Positions 1 through 10,490 are shown, numbered from the stretch's first letter. The stretch: DNA of 38,088 nucleotides from Spongospora subterranea f. sp. subterranea (GCA_049724395.1 JAUGWO010000192.1:1-38088); one strand, 5' to 3'. The notes: a model not told the origin generated them from the letters alone. Made by a program: numbers and translations.

Positions 1-1042
1 CCCCATTAGGGGAGGTATGGAAAGCACTCAAAGAGAGAGTACCTGACACATATGATGCAGTTCATACTAGGACTGATATACCAGCACGAATATTGGAGGG
101 ATTATATAAGGTCAAATACCATTCCTCAAATAGGGAAAAAGCAATCAAAAAACACAAAAAAGGAAAGCTATTGCCGACAAACCCAGATATCGAACTATGG
201 AGATGGGAGTTTTAATAAGGATGTTGGCGGAGGAGCGGCAGCTCTGCTAATTGATTATACAAATAGAGATGAAAAGGCGAGACCAACGAAGAGATAATTA
301 CCGTTAAACTAGGAACAGAAGTGACATCATCATATGAATGTGAGATTATTGCACTGAATAGTGGACTAGATATAGCTGTAGACCAGAACTATGAGGGAAG
401 ACATATCCACATAATGACAGATTCCTTATCATGGATGAGCCGACTGACAATCCTTACCGATAAAACCAAGGAGAGTGAACGCTATCGTTGCGGAATGTGC
501 AGATAAATTAGCGAAATTAACAAAAGAAAACATGGTGGATATACACTTTATACCAAGTCACGTGGAAAACGACAACAATAATGAAGACGAGATGAAAGTC
601 CCCATAGGACACAGCGATGACATTGATCAACTAGCAAAGCAAGCATCGATGGACGGCGATGAAATTCAACATGACCCATTTATATCATCGTTCAAACTGC
701 ATCTTAAGAAAAAGAGAGAGAGAAAACCTTAAAGATTACATCAAAGAACGAGTTCAAGCTAGCAGATTCAAAGGATACCCAGAAAGGGATAAATTTAAGA
801 TATTAATGACGCTAAACGAAAGGAAGATTGAACCTACAACCCCGCTTCTCAACAGAGCAAGAACTGGGCACTCTTGTGCAAGAAATCACCTGAAGAACCT
901 GAATATGGATGACAGTAACATATGCAGATGGTGTAATACGGAAATAGAGACGATTGAACATCAGGTGTTACACTGCAAGGCGTTACAAGGAAAGTTGAGT
1001 AAAGTCAGGAAAGAGTACAAAGGTTTGAACACCTCATCATTT

Positions 1043-1208
1043 GAAAATGCACTGTGGGAATACCCGCAAGAAATGAACAGGATCCTAAGAAGGGCAGTGA
1101 AAAAGAGGTGCTACATCTAGAACCACAGCAACCCGAATCCGAATACACGAGCAGAAAATGCACTGTGGGAATACCCGCAAGAAATGAACAGGATCCTAAG
1201 AAGGGCAG
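1043..1208 (+). repeat. 55-bp direct repeat at the LINE coding end and 3' UTR
   Basis: Positions 1043-1097 and 1154-1208 are the same 55 bases (from gaaaatgcactgtggg to ctaagaagggcag), 111 bp apart. The first copy encodes the last residues of the LINE protein. The second is untranslated. This is a local tandem duplication of the element's 3' coding end. Confidence 0.85.
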
Positions 1209-1258
1209 ACGGCGATCGAGACAGTGAGAGAGAGGAGGCAGCCTAGATAAATATTTTC

Positions 1259-1354
1259 CGAAGAGGAGTAAAACCTCGATAAAAAATCAGCTACCTAACC
1301 GTAGCGAAGAGGTGCTACCTCTCTAAATACAGGCCGAAGAGGAGGACAACCTCT
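1259..1354 (+). repeat. three small GAGG/CCTC hairpins in LINE 3' UTR
   Basis: Three sites share the form cgaagagg-N(4-7)-cctc: 1259-1278, 1305-1322 and 1335-1354. Each can fold as a short stem-loop, and they sit in a row near the 3' end of the LINE, where such RNAs are usually recognised by the reverse transcriptase. The role is inferred. Confidence 0.5.
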
Positions 1355-1875
1355 ATGCAAAAACCGAGCTGTCTAGTAAGGATGCGACCTGGTTAGGCCA
1401 AAGGGTGTTCCTTAGGGAATTTTTAGTGTCCCGGATACAGAGTTTTCCGGGTACGTTTTTTAGTTGGGACGGAATATGTAGGACTATTCTAACCCCACAC
1501 TACCCTTTGCGTCGACCAAAATGCTGAACTACCGGCGAAGGTCTATATTTCGGGTGCGAGCCTGATACTGGGAGGAGCTTCTGAGACGCGAGTCGAAGAA
1601 ACGAATCTTGGCCCAATAGCCGTGGGACCGGCCGACCTGCATGAAAAGTGCAAACTCAATCACAAAAAAAAAAAAAAAAATCAAATTTCCTTTGATTTGT
1701 TGAAACGCTCTTTCGTTTCTGCTCCAGTTATAACTACGTTTAACCCTGTTCTGCCTATTTTTCGTGGAAACTGATGCATCGGACTTCGCCCTCGGTGCCG
1801 TTCTCTCGCAAGCCCACGATGATGGTGAGCACCCTATCGCGTACTTTTCTAGGAAGCTCAACCCGTCTGAGCTAA

Positions 1876-2688
1876 GAGCCCGTTTGGATGTCACCAAATA
1901 TTGCAGAATTCCACGGATATTTAATATGGCATAAACTAAGATTCATGTTGCGACGACAATAGCGTAACCTGTTTGCGAAGCCAGATATGCCTGGCAGCAC
2001 CTTTTCGCATTAAACTGAAGTTTGATGCCTTTACTTCATTTTCCATCACCTCGTACGCACTGGCCAGCTCTTCATCGGTGAAGAGATCAGCGTAGTCCAG
2101 CTCCAATACTTGAATGTCGCGCTCCAGTGAGGGAGTGGGTTTGCTAGCTGGCATGGGAGCACGGGATTCAGCAAACTTCGCCAACGCGTCTGCGATTGCC
2201 CACGCTGGACTGTTTCTTCCTCGGGGAGTGGTAGACACCGGGCGAGCTGCCACAGCTCCGCCTCCGTTGGGAGTGAATGTTAGGAACTGCGCCCGAGATA
2301 CACAGTTACCAACTGACCCAAAAGGTACTATGATGGCACAAGGCCATCATTCTCGGGTCCTTATATACCTAAGACTTTTGGATCATGACAGTATCCCCCT
2401 GTTTAGGAGCGACCCCCATGACCTTCCAGCCCCCGTGCGACTTCCTAGATTATCCTCTGACTGGTGAGCATAGAAACGATATAAGACAGTTGAGAGAGAA
2501 GGAAGAAGACGAAACAATCCAGTCAGGCGGGGAAGTCTGACCACGAAAGGTATATAAGGCAACCCCCATGCCGTTACATGCTGCCAAACGCACGGGGAAA
2601 CAGCAAATTGAAACTTTGCAAAATTTTACCAGAATTTTGCAAACTAAGAATTTTGCAAAATTGCGGACCCGTGCCATCCAAACGGGCC
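1876..2688 (-). mobile_element. non-autonomous PIF/Harbinger-like element inside Gypsy pol
   Basis: The ends are inverted repeats: GAGCCCGTTTGGATG at the left and CATCCAAACGGGCC at the right, flanked on both sides by CTAA. The 3-bp TAA duplication and the GGGCCCGTTTGG-type terminus are the signature of PIF/Harbinger and Tourist-like elements. The minus-strand ORF at 1936-2253 (105 aa) ends with an acidic helix and a DIWLRKQ-like tail (here HIWLRKQV) as in the Myb/SANT accessory protein of Harbinger elements, so the element probably derives from an autonomous one that lost its nuclease. The right part has three copies of the palindrome TTTTGCAAAA or close variants (2610-2665). Confidence 0.65.
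1936..2253 (-). CDS. Harbinger-type Myb/SANT accessory protein, C-terminal part
   Basis: ORF of 105 codons reading leftward inside the 813-bp Harbinger-like element. The N-terminal half is low in complexity and rich in Ala, Pro and Ser. The C-terminal half (from LELDYADLFTDEELA to ARHIWLRKQV) is helical and matches the general pattern of the C-terminal part of the DNA-binding accessory protein that works with the DDE nuclease in PIF/Harbinger elements. The SANT domain itself is missing, so this is a remnant and unlikely to be active. The family call rests on pattern memory, not on an alignment. Confidence 0.4.
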   Translation of the reverse strand: MAARPVSTTPRGRNSPAWAIADALAKFAESRAPMPASKPTPSLERDIQVLELDYADLFTDEELASAYEVMENEVKASNFSLMRKGAARHIWLRKQVTLLSSQHES

Positions 2689-3210
2689 CTAAACTACGAA
2701 ATTTACGATAAGGAACTATTAGCAATCGTCGCTGCCTTTCAAGAATGGGAGGCATTATTTGGATGGCGCCGCGGAGCCTATCACTGTTTGGAGTGACCAC
2801 CGAAACCTTCAGTGGTTTATGAGCTCCAAAATACTGAACCGTGCCAAGCATGTTGGTCATTATTTCTGTCTGAGTTTTCTTTTCGTATCAAACACAGACC
2901 CGGACATTTGGAGGTAAAAGCAGACGCACTGTCCAGACGTTCGGATTATCATTGCGAATCTGCAGTGCCTCTTCTTGTCCTCCATCACACATACTCGAGT
3001 ATTCATCAACAACATTGATAGGGGTTGTCAAAAGTTAAGAAAACTCCGCATCTTTGCAATCCCAAAGATTCGGTTCTTTGGGTAAGGAAACTGGGCAAAA
3101 GATTCGGAATGTGGGGGTTGTCAAAGTTCAGGAAGGGTTTTACTTCGTTTCGCGGAGTCCGCAGCTGATTCTGAGTTCAAGAGGGTATTCACCTCGATAA
3201 CGGATCAATA

Positions 3211-4155
3211 ATGGTTCGCGTTGCAGGCAATTTGGGAAACCAGCACACCAGCAATGCTGAGATCACGTACATGCTACACTGGCTCAGTGTTAAGGAGAAT
3301 TTTGACCTCATCACTGGCAAAACGTCCGGCCCGATGTTATCAGGAAAAAAGGTAAAAAAAAGCAGCGCGTATATATTCCTGGCGGAATATATCAATGAGC
3401 AATGGAAGGACCCTCGCCGGATATGAGACGCCCATACCGCTAAAAGTCGGTACGCATCTATTCTCAAAAAATATAAGAAACCAAAAAAGCGTTAATGAAT
3501 ACCGGTTTCGGTATTTGCGATACTGAAAGAGATCGAGGGATTTCGACCATCTCGGAAAAACTGGAGCACATTTGTTTCGGGCTTGGGAGTTTAGACGCCG
3601 TGTTTGGCGAGAGACCCAATGTCGTTGCTCCTGCAACGATTCAGCTTGGCGTAGCAGCTGATTTTTTTCCTCAACCGCGTGACTATGGTGGTGATTTATC
3701 AAATGAGGATTCTGTCTGCTTCTCGAGTGACACGCCGCTTCAATGTGATAGCGATGATTCTGCTGATGATTTGGATGAGGACACCGAGTCGGACAATTAC
3801 CAAGAAACCGATTTATATGCCAAAACGTCTCGGTACATCACCTCCTGTTCGTTCACCTCCAGTTCGGAAAGATTTTTCAGCATACCTGGAGCTCAACACT
3901 GCTGTGATGGAATACATGCGAGAAAGCGATGACAGAAATCGACATCTTAAAGACAAAGCTGAACAGATGGACCGTGCAGATCGCGCTGCTCGACTCAAAT
4001 TGGATAGGATCCGAGTCCAGCTAGAACAATCGAAAATGGAAGCCGACATTGTGAGAGACATGCGCCGAGATCGCCCCGAACTCTCTTTAAAACTCCTTGA
4101 ACAAGGAAGATCCGTTCAAGAAACAGAACAGCTTTTGAACTTGGTTGCAAAATAA
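3211..4155 (+). pseudogene. Harbinger Myb/SANT-like accessory protein
   Basis: Start at 3211 (MVRVAGNLGNQHTSNAEI). The first block, to 3426, is a SANT/trihelix-like region ending in AEYINEQWKDPRR. A second block (3495-3840) carries the conserved middle of these proteins (STISEKLEHICFGLGSLD, then FGERPNV) and an acidic Asp/Glu stretch. A third block (about 3850-4155) is a charged coiled coil (YMRESDDRNRHLKDKAEQMD) ending at the stop at 4153-4155. The blocks are in different frames, with changes near 3427-3494 and 3840, so the gene is dead or needs introns I cannot prove. In intact elements this protein binds DNA and carries the nuclease to the nucleus. Confidence 0.65.
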
Positions 4156-4239
4156 AATTAATTAGTGATACCCACTCCAGATTAAAACCTCATTCTGAAT
4201 TTCTTTGCGCCATTGCTGATTGTACAGATTGCCGTCGTT

Positions 4240-5415
4240 TATTGACGCGGACGTGCACATGTCATCGGTGTCGTCGTCGGAATGGTAGACGTCATCCTCA
4301 CATAAATCGTCAAGGCTCGGTCGGCGGTCTTGTATTATATTGTGTAGAACACATGCCGAGATCCATTGGACACTCTTGGCAGATTCGGCGTTCTATGAGC
4401 CTTAGCCGCAGTCCTTTCAGAGACGGAAAACGTCCTTTCAGCAGTCCGTCAACATGTTCCTTGCTAACCCTGGCTTGCGATAATCGAAGATTGAATTCAG
4501 AGTTACGTGATACGTTGCACAATGGCGCTGTGTACGGGATAATGTGAAGCCGGAATCAGTGATGTTGTATTGGCCTTTGGAAAAATATAGGTGAGGATTT
4601 CGCCACATATCGCTTGCCTCCCACGATGTGCTGTCATACACGGACGATGGATTTCCGATATGAGCGAACCGAATGAGTCTTCGATCATCGCAAACAAGAA
4701 TGGCCTTCATGCCGTATTGTTTTTTGTACGACCACCAAACTTCTCCATGGAATCAAGGTTTTTCCGAAAACAAATAAGGAGAGCATTGCCGACATCAATT
4801 TTCAAATCCAATGACGGCCATTACGTAGACTGATGCGACGACGTTCAGCAGTATTTGGCCAGCGTACATAGTGTTGTGCCTGGTTTACCAACGCATGGGT
4901 TACACGGGATGGGAACAAATGTGAAGTGCCATATGCAACTCCTATTAGACGTTTGCGTTGTTGGCTAGCAGCATTGCCATCGATGCCAAAAAAATCCAGG
5001 GCAACGACGAGCTGGATCCAAATAGGTGCCTGTTCGTTGCGCGATTGATTATGAAATACAGGGTCGTCTGGAGCGATCAGTGTGAACATCAAAAAAAAAT
5101 ACGGGTAGGATGCGGTGACCTTTGATGATATCAATAATTGATGGAATGTCTCCCTGGAGCATCGTAGGTCTTGGACAAATTCATCGTCCGGAAACGGCAA
5201 AATATCCCTATAGTTACCTTTCACCATCAAACGTCGAGGGTTTAAGTTTCGATAACAAAGTATCCCAAACTTAAGCGACATAAGTGCATCAATTTGTTGT
5301 TTCAGCTGGGTTGCCAGTGTCGGTAAAGGAGCTGCGCGCTGCTCAGGTCAACAGCCATGTATCGAATCAGGCGTTCAATATGGCTGACTGGATAGCCCTT
5401 GGAAAAAGGATTCAT
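4240..5415 (-). pseudogene. Harbinger DDE nuclease (HARBI1-like transposase)
   Basis: Reads right to left from about 5415 (MNPFSKGYPVSHIERLIRYM). The block 5281-4802 has the typical N-terminal half: FRCSRETFHQLL-like helix (here LRCSRETFHQLL), WIQLVVALDFFGIDGNA, then YGTSHLFPSRVTHALV and YVRWPNTAERRRIS. A second block (4710-4438) has the catalytic part with ILVCDDRRLIRFAHIG, the PSSVYDSTSWEAS motif matching G-S-x-H-D-s, and YNITDSGFTLSR. Frame changes near 4800, 4715 and 5285 separate the blocks. Homologs cut and paste the element into TWA sites. This copy is inactive. Confidence 0.75.
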
Positions 5416-5657
5416 CGATACCCAGGTGTCTAGCTAACTTTTTCGGTGTAAAATGTGTGACTCAAATATTTTCTATAGAATTAAAAATTTTGTACAATAC
5501 TACAGTAACTCCCAAAAACAACAATACAATTTGTATCGTGATATTGTTTTCATGCGCGCGAACATGGTACGCGCGCGGAGTTTTTGTTTATAAACTATTT
5601 CCCTCACAGTCGTGGCGCAACCCTGAGCTTTATCAAGAAGACCGTACACTTTTTCTA

Positions 5658-6250
5658 ATGGGGGCGGAGGCAGATAACGTCGTTGCAAGGTATGAAACCT
5701 TCTTTTCGATTTGCATAGTTTTTTAACCATGTCGTATCAGTATTGATGATGGAGGCACTATCGAAGCCGGGTCTCAATTCGAGACTTTTGAGCAATTAGA
5801 GGCGGAAGACCGGCGTTTTGCCCAACAACGAGGATTCAATTGCGGCAAATCCACCCATAAGATGGACGATGCCAGGTCGCAACTGATTTTTGCTAGATCC
5901 GTTGTCCAGAGGGGCACGTTTTATTGCACTTCTAAAATCAATGGAAAATGCAGTTCAAAGTTCCATTCACCTTTATGTTCGCCAAGCGCCATTATATCAT
6001 CAAACAGGATACCGATGGTTTATACCTAGATGATAATCATAGCATCGTCTTAATACCTGAAACTTCAGACGTTTTTGTGCGTTTCGAGAGAGATTTGTGG
6101 CCATCGGAGAAAGACCTCATGATTACCTGTCGCTGTCATGCAAACGCGCCATTGTTACGTCGCATCCTTGCAACACAATTTCCCGAGAGGCACAACCGTT
6201 ATGAACCGCAAATAATGAAGTTGAGAGATGTAGGCGAGGAAGCAGGCTAA
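5658..6250 (+). pseudogene. FAR1/MULE-type zinc-finger DNA-binding protein, N-terminal part
   Basis: ATG at 5658 (MGAEADNVVA), a GT-AG intron at 5690-5740 (51 nt), then a domain resembling the FAR1/WRKY-GCM N-terminus of MULE-related proteins: SQFETFEQLEAEDRRFAQQR, GFNCGKST, then a Cys pair in TFYCTSKINGKC. The next part (5948-6250, HYIIKQDTDGL, DDNHSIVL) is in another frame, where an HNH-like turn would be expected, so either a second intron or a frameshift lies between about 5930 and 6010. No transposase core follows. It could be a MULE remnant or a captured exon of a host gene. The end of the open frame runs into a Gypsy LTR. Confidence 0.45.
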
Positions 6251-6455
6251 GGAGGGGGGCCGGAGCGGGAGCTAGAAGGAGAGAACTATAACGAGGGAGA
6301 GAGAGACGGAGATGGGAGCTTACGAACGAATAGACCTGCCCGACGGGAATTCACCCCAAACTCCATGCGTCAAAAACGGCGTTTTAACCAAACTGAGGTT
6401 AGCTCAGCCTCTATTGGTTTTCACGGCACAGTGTGTATCAGATACAATAGAGAAA
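6199..6455 (-). mobile_element. Gypsy LTR copy, inverted
   Basis: This stretch is an inverted copy of the sequence at about 6680-6950. Shared blocks include ggagagaactat, ccggagcgggagct and the aacggcgt..aaccaaactgaggtta block. It lacks the first part of the LTR seen on the right, so it is a truncated LTR in reverse orientation. Confidence 0.7.
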
Positions 6456-6655
6456 AGGAATTTATAGAAGACAATTTCAGTACCTGATCCATTGGAAAGG
6501 GTATGAGGAATGTGATCGAACGTGGGAGCCGGCGAAAGACTTGCTAGCTTTTGCCACCCCAGCCCTACAGGTAGCCGTACAAGATTACCATTTGCAATCT
6601 CCTACCAGACCGGGACCTATATCTGAAGGGGATGTAATGTCAGGAGGCGCAACCC
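6456..6655 (+). mobile_element. Gypsy (chromovirus) pol end with chromodomain, fossil
   Basis: The frame around 6480-6560 reads YLIHWKGYEECDRTWEP, the core of a chromodomain as found at the C-terminus of chromovirus integrases (Tf1/sushi-like Gypsy). Only this end remains. It abuts an inverted LTR on the left and the element's own LTR on the right. Old and broken. Confidence 0.8.
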
Positions 6656-6950
6656 GATGAGGCACCCCTTCTCACCCGTTCTCTATTGTATCTAATACAC
6701 ACGGTGCCGTGGAAACCAAACTGAGCACTAACCTCAGTTTGGTTAACGCCGTTGTTGAATCGATTTGTTCCCCGTCTTCGTCTTAATTCCTCTTAGCTCC
6801 CATCTTCGCGTCCCTCCCTCGTCATAGTTCTCTCCTTGTAGCTCCCACTCCGGCCCCTTTCCTGTCTTCGTCCCGACTCCTCTAGCTCCCATCTTCGCCT
6901 CCCTCCCTCGTCTTTTGTCTCTCCTTCTACCGGTTCATAACACTCTATAC
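6656..6950 (+). mobile_element. Gypsy LTR following chromodomain fragment
   Basis: Starts near TGTAATGTCAGGAGGC just after the chromodomain frame and ends near ccggttcataaca, so the ends are TG..CA. It carries pyrimidine-rich repeats of agctcccatcttcgc. The copy at 6199-6455 is its inverted partner. Confidence 0.65.
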
Positions 6951-6954
6951 AGTA

Positions 6955-7824
6955 AATTACCACAAAACCACGCGAAAGGAGGCAATAGAAAAGCACAAAA
7001 GAAACGAACTTCTTCCACGTGACTCGGATGTAGAAATCTGGACTGATGGCAGATTTACCAAAGGGAAAAAAGGGGGTGCTGCTGCCCTCATACAATACAA
7101 AAGCACCAAAGGTGTAGCGACAAATTACATTGAGGAGAAATCGCAAATCAGACTGAGTCGCAAAATCACCTCGAGTTACGAAGCCGAGATCATTGCATTA
7201 CATGCTGGGCTAGAACTGGCCATAGATCAGAGATTTAAAAATATAACCATCCACATAATGAAAGACTCGTTATCTTGGGTAAGTCAATTTCAATCACTAC
7301 CTATCAAAACTCGAAGAGTATATGCAGTTGTGGCAGACTCTGCTCGATTGCTAGCGAAACTATCCCGTCGTAATCAGATACACATTCAATGAAATTGATC
7401 AACTAGCAAAAAAAAAGGCGAATATTGGGACCAAGAAATACGAACGAAGTCAATTAAAACAGTAGGTGAAGGCGAACGTTAAACGCAGCCACTTCCAAAA
7501 CTACCCGGATAGATTTCGCAAACTACCAGGTGAATCCATACCACACATGCTAATTAACAGAGCGCGAACTGGACATAGCAGATGCAGACAGCACCTCAGC
7601 AACATTGGAATGGAAGACACGAACAAGTGCAGACACTGCGACAAACATCCCGAAACAATCAAACATCAGGTGTTACAATGCGAAGTATTCAAAAACCGAC
7701 TCAAAAAATGCAGACGACTTACAAGACACTACCGGCAACTACTTTCGCGACAGCAATCTGGAGCCATGAGAAGGCCATAACGAAAATTTCGCAAAAAGCT
7801 GAAAAAGCAGGCTGCTGTATCTAG
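6955..7824 (+). mobile_element. LINE 3' end, second copy (RNase H and zinc tail)
   Basis: A diverged copy of the LINE end at 1-1120. RNase H motifs: EIWTDGRFTKG (7037-7070), TSSYEAEIIALHAGLELAID (7170-7230), HIMKDSLSWVSQF (7250-7290) and EIDQLAKK (7392-7415), so the D-E-D-D set is kept. The zinc tail (HSRCRQHL, CRHC, TIKHQVLQC) lies at 7573-7682, and the last residues (AGCCI, stop) end at 7824. Frame changes lie near 7390, 7470 and 7740. Both copies are 5'-truncated, as is common for LINE insertions. Confidence 0.8.
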
Positions 7825-7968
7825 ATATGTCTAATCTTTACTGGGTCTGACCACATGGCCATAATGAATGTGGAAGAGTGAGCTGCTTGCAGTAAACTCG
7901 AAACTCTGGATAGGCAATGTAATCGGGTGGGGGCAGGTCCCATTCGGTATGGTCGTAGGACAGGTTTT

Positions 7969-8620
7969 GTTGCTGAATCCAACTGGTCTAACAGGTTCCT
8001 TCATTGGCTACCCAAGCTACTTGTAGCGGCCAGGCGGAAGTAGGGAAAACCTGGTAGTACACAGGATTACCCGACCCATAAGAACCCGCGAACCTTTGTA
8101 TACCATACCATACCATATCAAACTGTTCATATTGGCCCACTGTCACGTACACCCGATATTGATGAAGACTCGACGCAGCCGCTAATGAGAGGAGCAACCC
8201 TGTAGCGCAGCTTCTGTCGTGTGACGGATTTTTGGCGCGCGATTAGCGCGCCCTTTTCCGACAGAGAAATCGCGCGCCCTTTCCCGTCAGAGAAAGTCGC
8301 GTGCCCTTTTCCCGACAATAATAATCTAGCTCTCTAAATCAGAGCCCCTGGTTTTTAATAAACTCATTCTTCTATTTGCTTCTTCCAATCAACATCGTTC
8401 CCGCTCTGTCTGTCGCGTTTCCGCTCCCTCTCTCTCTCGCGCTCCCGCGCTCTCTCTCTCTCGCGCTCCCGCGCTCTCTCTCTCCCGTTCCCGCTTTTTC
8501 TCGCTCGTGCAGTCTCTCGCTCGCGTGATCTCTCCTCTCTTTAGAAATGTTGCTGAATCCAGCAGGTCTAACAAATTCCTTCAGTGGATACCCAAGCTAC
8601 TTGTAGCGGCCAGGCGGAAG
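7969..8620. repeat. 74-bp direct repeats around a 504-bp segment
   Basis: Positions 7969-8042 and 8547-8620 are near-identical (tgttgctgaatcca, then acccaagctacttgtagcgg and ccaggcggaagt), differing at about seven bases. The segment between them holds an LTR-like stretch with an AATAAA-type site and a CT microsatellite. Confidence 0.75.
8218..8546 (+). mobile_element. probable LTR fragment with triplicated GC-rich unit and CT microsatellite
   Basis: Begins near tgtgacggatttttggcg. It contains three copies of a unit built on cgcgcgcccttttcc (8240-8315), a taataaactcattcttc polyadenylation-like site near 8358, and a tract of ctctctctcgcgctcccgcg repeats (8425-8490). The order fits an LTR and leader, but no paired LTR is in view. 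Confidence 0.35.
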
Positions 8621-10490
8621 TGTTAAATGCTGATACGAGGCCATATCAATGACTCAAATTTTCACTGTCGCCCTGGAGTCCCATAATCATGTAGAACCAC
8701 GGAGTTCCTATATATATACATCCGGATATCGATAATAAACGCAATCTACCTATGCGAAGAATGTACCTTCTTCGCATACACTCAGGTGTACCTTCTTCGC
8801 ATACACTCAGGTGTATCTTCTTCTCATACACTGTTCATCAAATTAATCGACTATATGCTTGTTATTCCATTTCGATTCTCCATGAGCGATTACAACGAAT
8901 CCCATCTCAATGGTGACCGCGCTTCATTCCAGCTCTGGAAATCCAAATTGCTGATGACTTTCGACTCCCGCGGTTTAGAGCACTACGTAACAGAAGATAT
9001 CACTATCAGCTCCGGAAACGATATCATTGATCGGTTGCAGTCCACTGAGGATAATCGCCTTGCCAAACGCCAAGAGTATCATCTGCTTATGCCTTTCTGA
9101 CGATATCTTGAGCTTGGTGATTGACCTTCCCACGGCACGCGCTGTCTTCTTGGAGCTCTGCGAACAGTTCGACGAAATGGACGAGGAAGCCGCATACAAT
9201 CATGGCGCCATTTTTGGTCCATTCAAAAGGGCCAGGATACAATCGCAACATATATTTCCAAAGTGCAAAACGCCGCGAAGGATCTGAAGACTTGTGGGCT
9301 CGAATTATCTTCTCAGGACATTATTGACAAAGTGCTTGAAGGACTTCCGCCTGATTTCGATTCCATTATCGCCACTCTTGATGCGACCGAAACTGCCGAT
9401 TTTCAACGTTCACGACGCTGGCTAAGATGACGGAGCTTCTCTAAAATCGCGAAAAATCCCAAGTCGCTCAATCCAAAAGTCATTTTGCGTCATTTGCTCA
9501 CCATCGAAAGGCGAAGTGTAAGGTTCATTCACTGGCTAATCACAGTGATTTACAATGCTACATTCAACTTCCGGAACATCGCCCTTATATTAATCAGCAA
9601 GCAATGTCAGAGTATTCGCGTGAGATTAAAGCAACACATTGGCACGTTGACACTGGATGTTCAAACCATATGACGAACGATCAAAGTGCATTATTCAACC
9701 TAGAACAATTTCGAGATTTTGTTAAGGTAAAACTTGCTGATGAAACCACAGCCCCTGTTCATGCGATTGGGCGTTCGAGAATCGATTTCCCGGAATATGA
9801 TCATGTTCTGAGCAATGTCCTTTTTGTCCCACTAGTGAATAAAAGCCTCTACTCACCTGGACAAGCTACATCCGAAGGGTTTATGTTTCTTCTGACCAAC
9901 GACCGTATGACCATTTATCATGAAGCTGGGCTTCAACCTCCAGATGGGAAGATTATTGCGTCAATCCCAAAAGATCCTGATAATCTATATAGAATCCCAA
10001 AATCAATTACGCGTAAATCTATTCCTCAAGCTTTTTTTGCCCGCCGGAGAAATCACGCATCACAGCAAGTATGGCACGCTCGTCTAGGCCATACAAATAT
10101 GGAAGATGTTCTTCATCTAATCAAGACCGGCGCATCAGGAATTATCTTTGTCAGGTACAGGCAAATCAGTATCGTTCTGCGAGCCGTGCGTATTTGGGAA
10201 AATGATAAGCCGACCGATTGTTGCAAGCCAGACAATTTCGAAGAAACCTGGAGACCTTATTGTCAGCAAACTTAATGGACCATTACCTACCTCATCTTAC
10301 GATGGATCCAGCTAATTCGCTACATACATGGATCACTGCACAAGATATTGCTTCGTTACACCTCTGCGAAAGAAGTCTGACCAATTTCAAGCCCTAAAAG
10401 ATTTTGTTTCGTTGTTCTCGCATAATTCGATTGTAAAATTAAGCAGTTTAAATCAAACAGTTTCAAACAGATAATGGAGGACCCAACGAG
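8621..10490 (+). mobile_element. Ty1/Copia retrotransposon, broken, 3' truncated
   Basis: Starts with an LTR-like region (TGTTAAATGC at 8621, TATATATATA near 8710) whose end has three 25-bp repeats (8763-8837). The gag-like part follows from about 8882 (SDYNESHLNGDRASFQLWK). The protease motif WHVDTGCSNHMT is at about 9640, the GAG-pre-integrase motif VWHARLGHTNMEDV near 10,070-10,110, and the start of the integrase core near 10,325-10,430. There is no reverse transcriptase: the element stops near 10,490 against a minus-strand LINE piece. Several breaks, clearly a fossil. Confidence 0.85.

Larger units (their letters stand above)
1..1370 (+). mobile_element. LINE 3' end: RNase H domain and zinc-binding tail
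   Basis: C-terminal end of a non-LTR retrotransposon, cut by the window edge. The RNase HI fold is readable in pieces: a D-G-S-F strand near 205-215, an E in SSYECEIIALNSG (about 325-360), a D in HIMTDSLSWM (about 408-440) and the last D in GHSDDIDQLAKQ (about 610-640), so all four DEDD residues are present. After it comes a C/H cluster (HSCARNHL, CRWC, TIEHQVLHC; 870-980) typical of the tail of RNase H-bearing I/R1-type LINEs. The frame changes at about 205, 300 and 470-500 and again near 700, so the copy is dead. The protein stop is at 1118-1120 and a repeat-rich 3' UTR follows to about 1370. The endonuclease and RT core lie off the window. Confidence 0.85.
1500..3018 (+). mobile_element. 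Ty3/Gypsy pol fossil (RT end and RNase H), interrupted by a DNA element
   Basis: Two pieces of one Gypsy-type pol, about 1500-1875 and 2689-3018. The first holds the start of the retroviral-type RNase H ([16 protein letters not shown] near 1770-1810, then the [10 protein letters not shown] motif). The second holds NYEIYDKELLAIVAAF, an SDHRNLQWF-like stretch and HRPGHLEVKADALSRR, the classical Gypsy RNase H end. An 813-bp Harbinger-like element sits between them. The copy is broken in several places and old. No LTRs can be assigned to it with certainty. Confidence 0.85.
3190..5415. mobile_element. two-gene PIF/Harbinger DNA transposon relic
   Basis: A plus-strand accessory gene (3211-4155) converges on a minus-strand DDE nuclease (about 4240-5415), the gene pair that defines PIF/Harbinger elements. 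Both are disrupted. I could not find convincing terminal inverted repeats. Short direct repeats of ggggttgtcaaa occur at 3023 and 3114, close to where the left end should be. Confidence 0.75.

Noticed and set aside
2279-2390. 112-bp TG..CA segment with tatataag on the minus strand, resembling a tiny LTR
   Set aside because: No partner copy, and it lies inside the Harbinger-like element; the TG/CA ends may be chance.
8425-8574. Minus-strand ORF of Arg/Glu repeats
   Set aside because: Translation of a CT/GA microsatellite.
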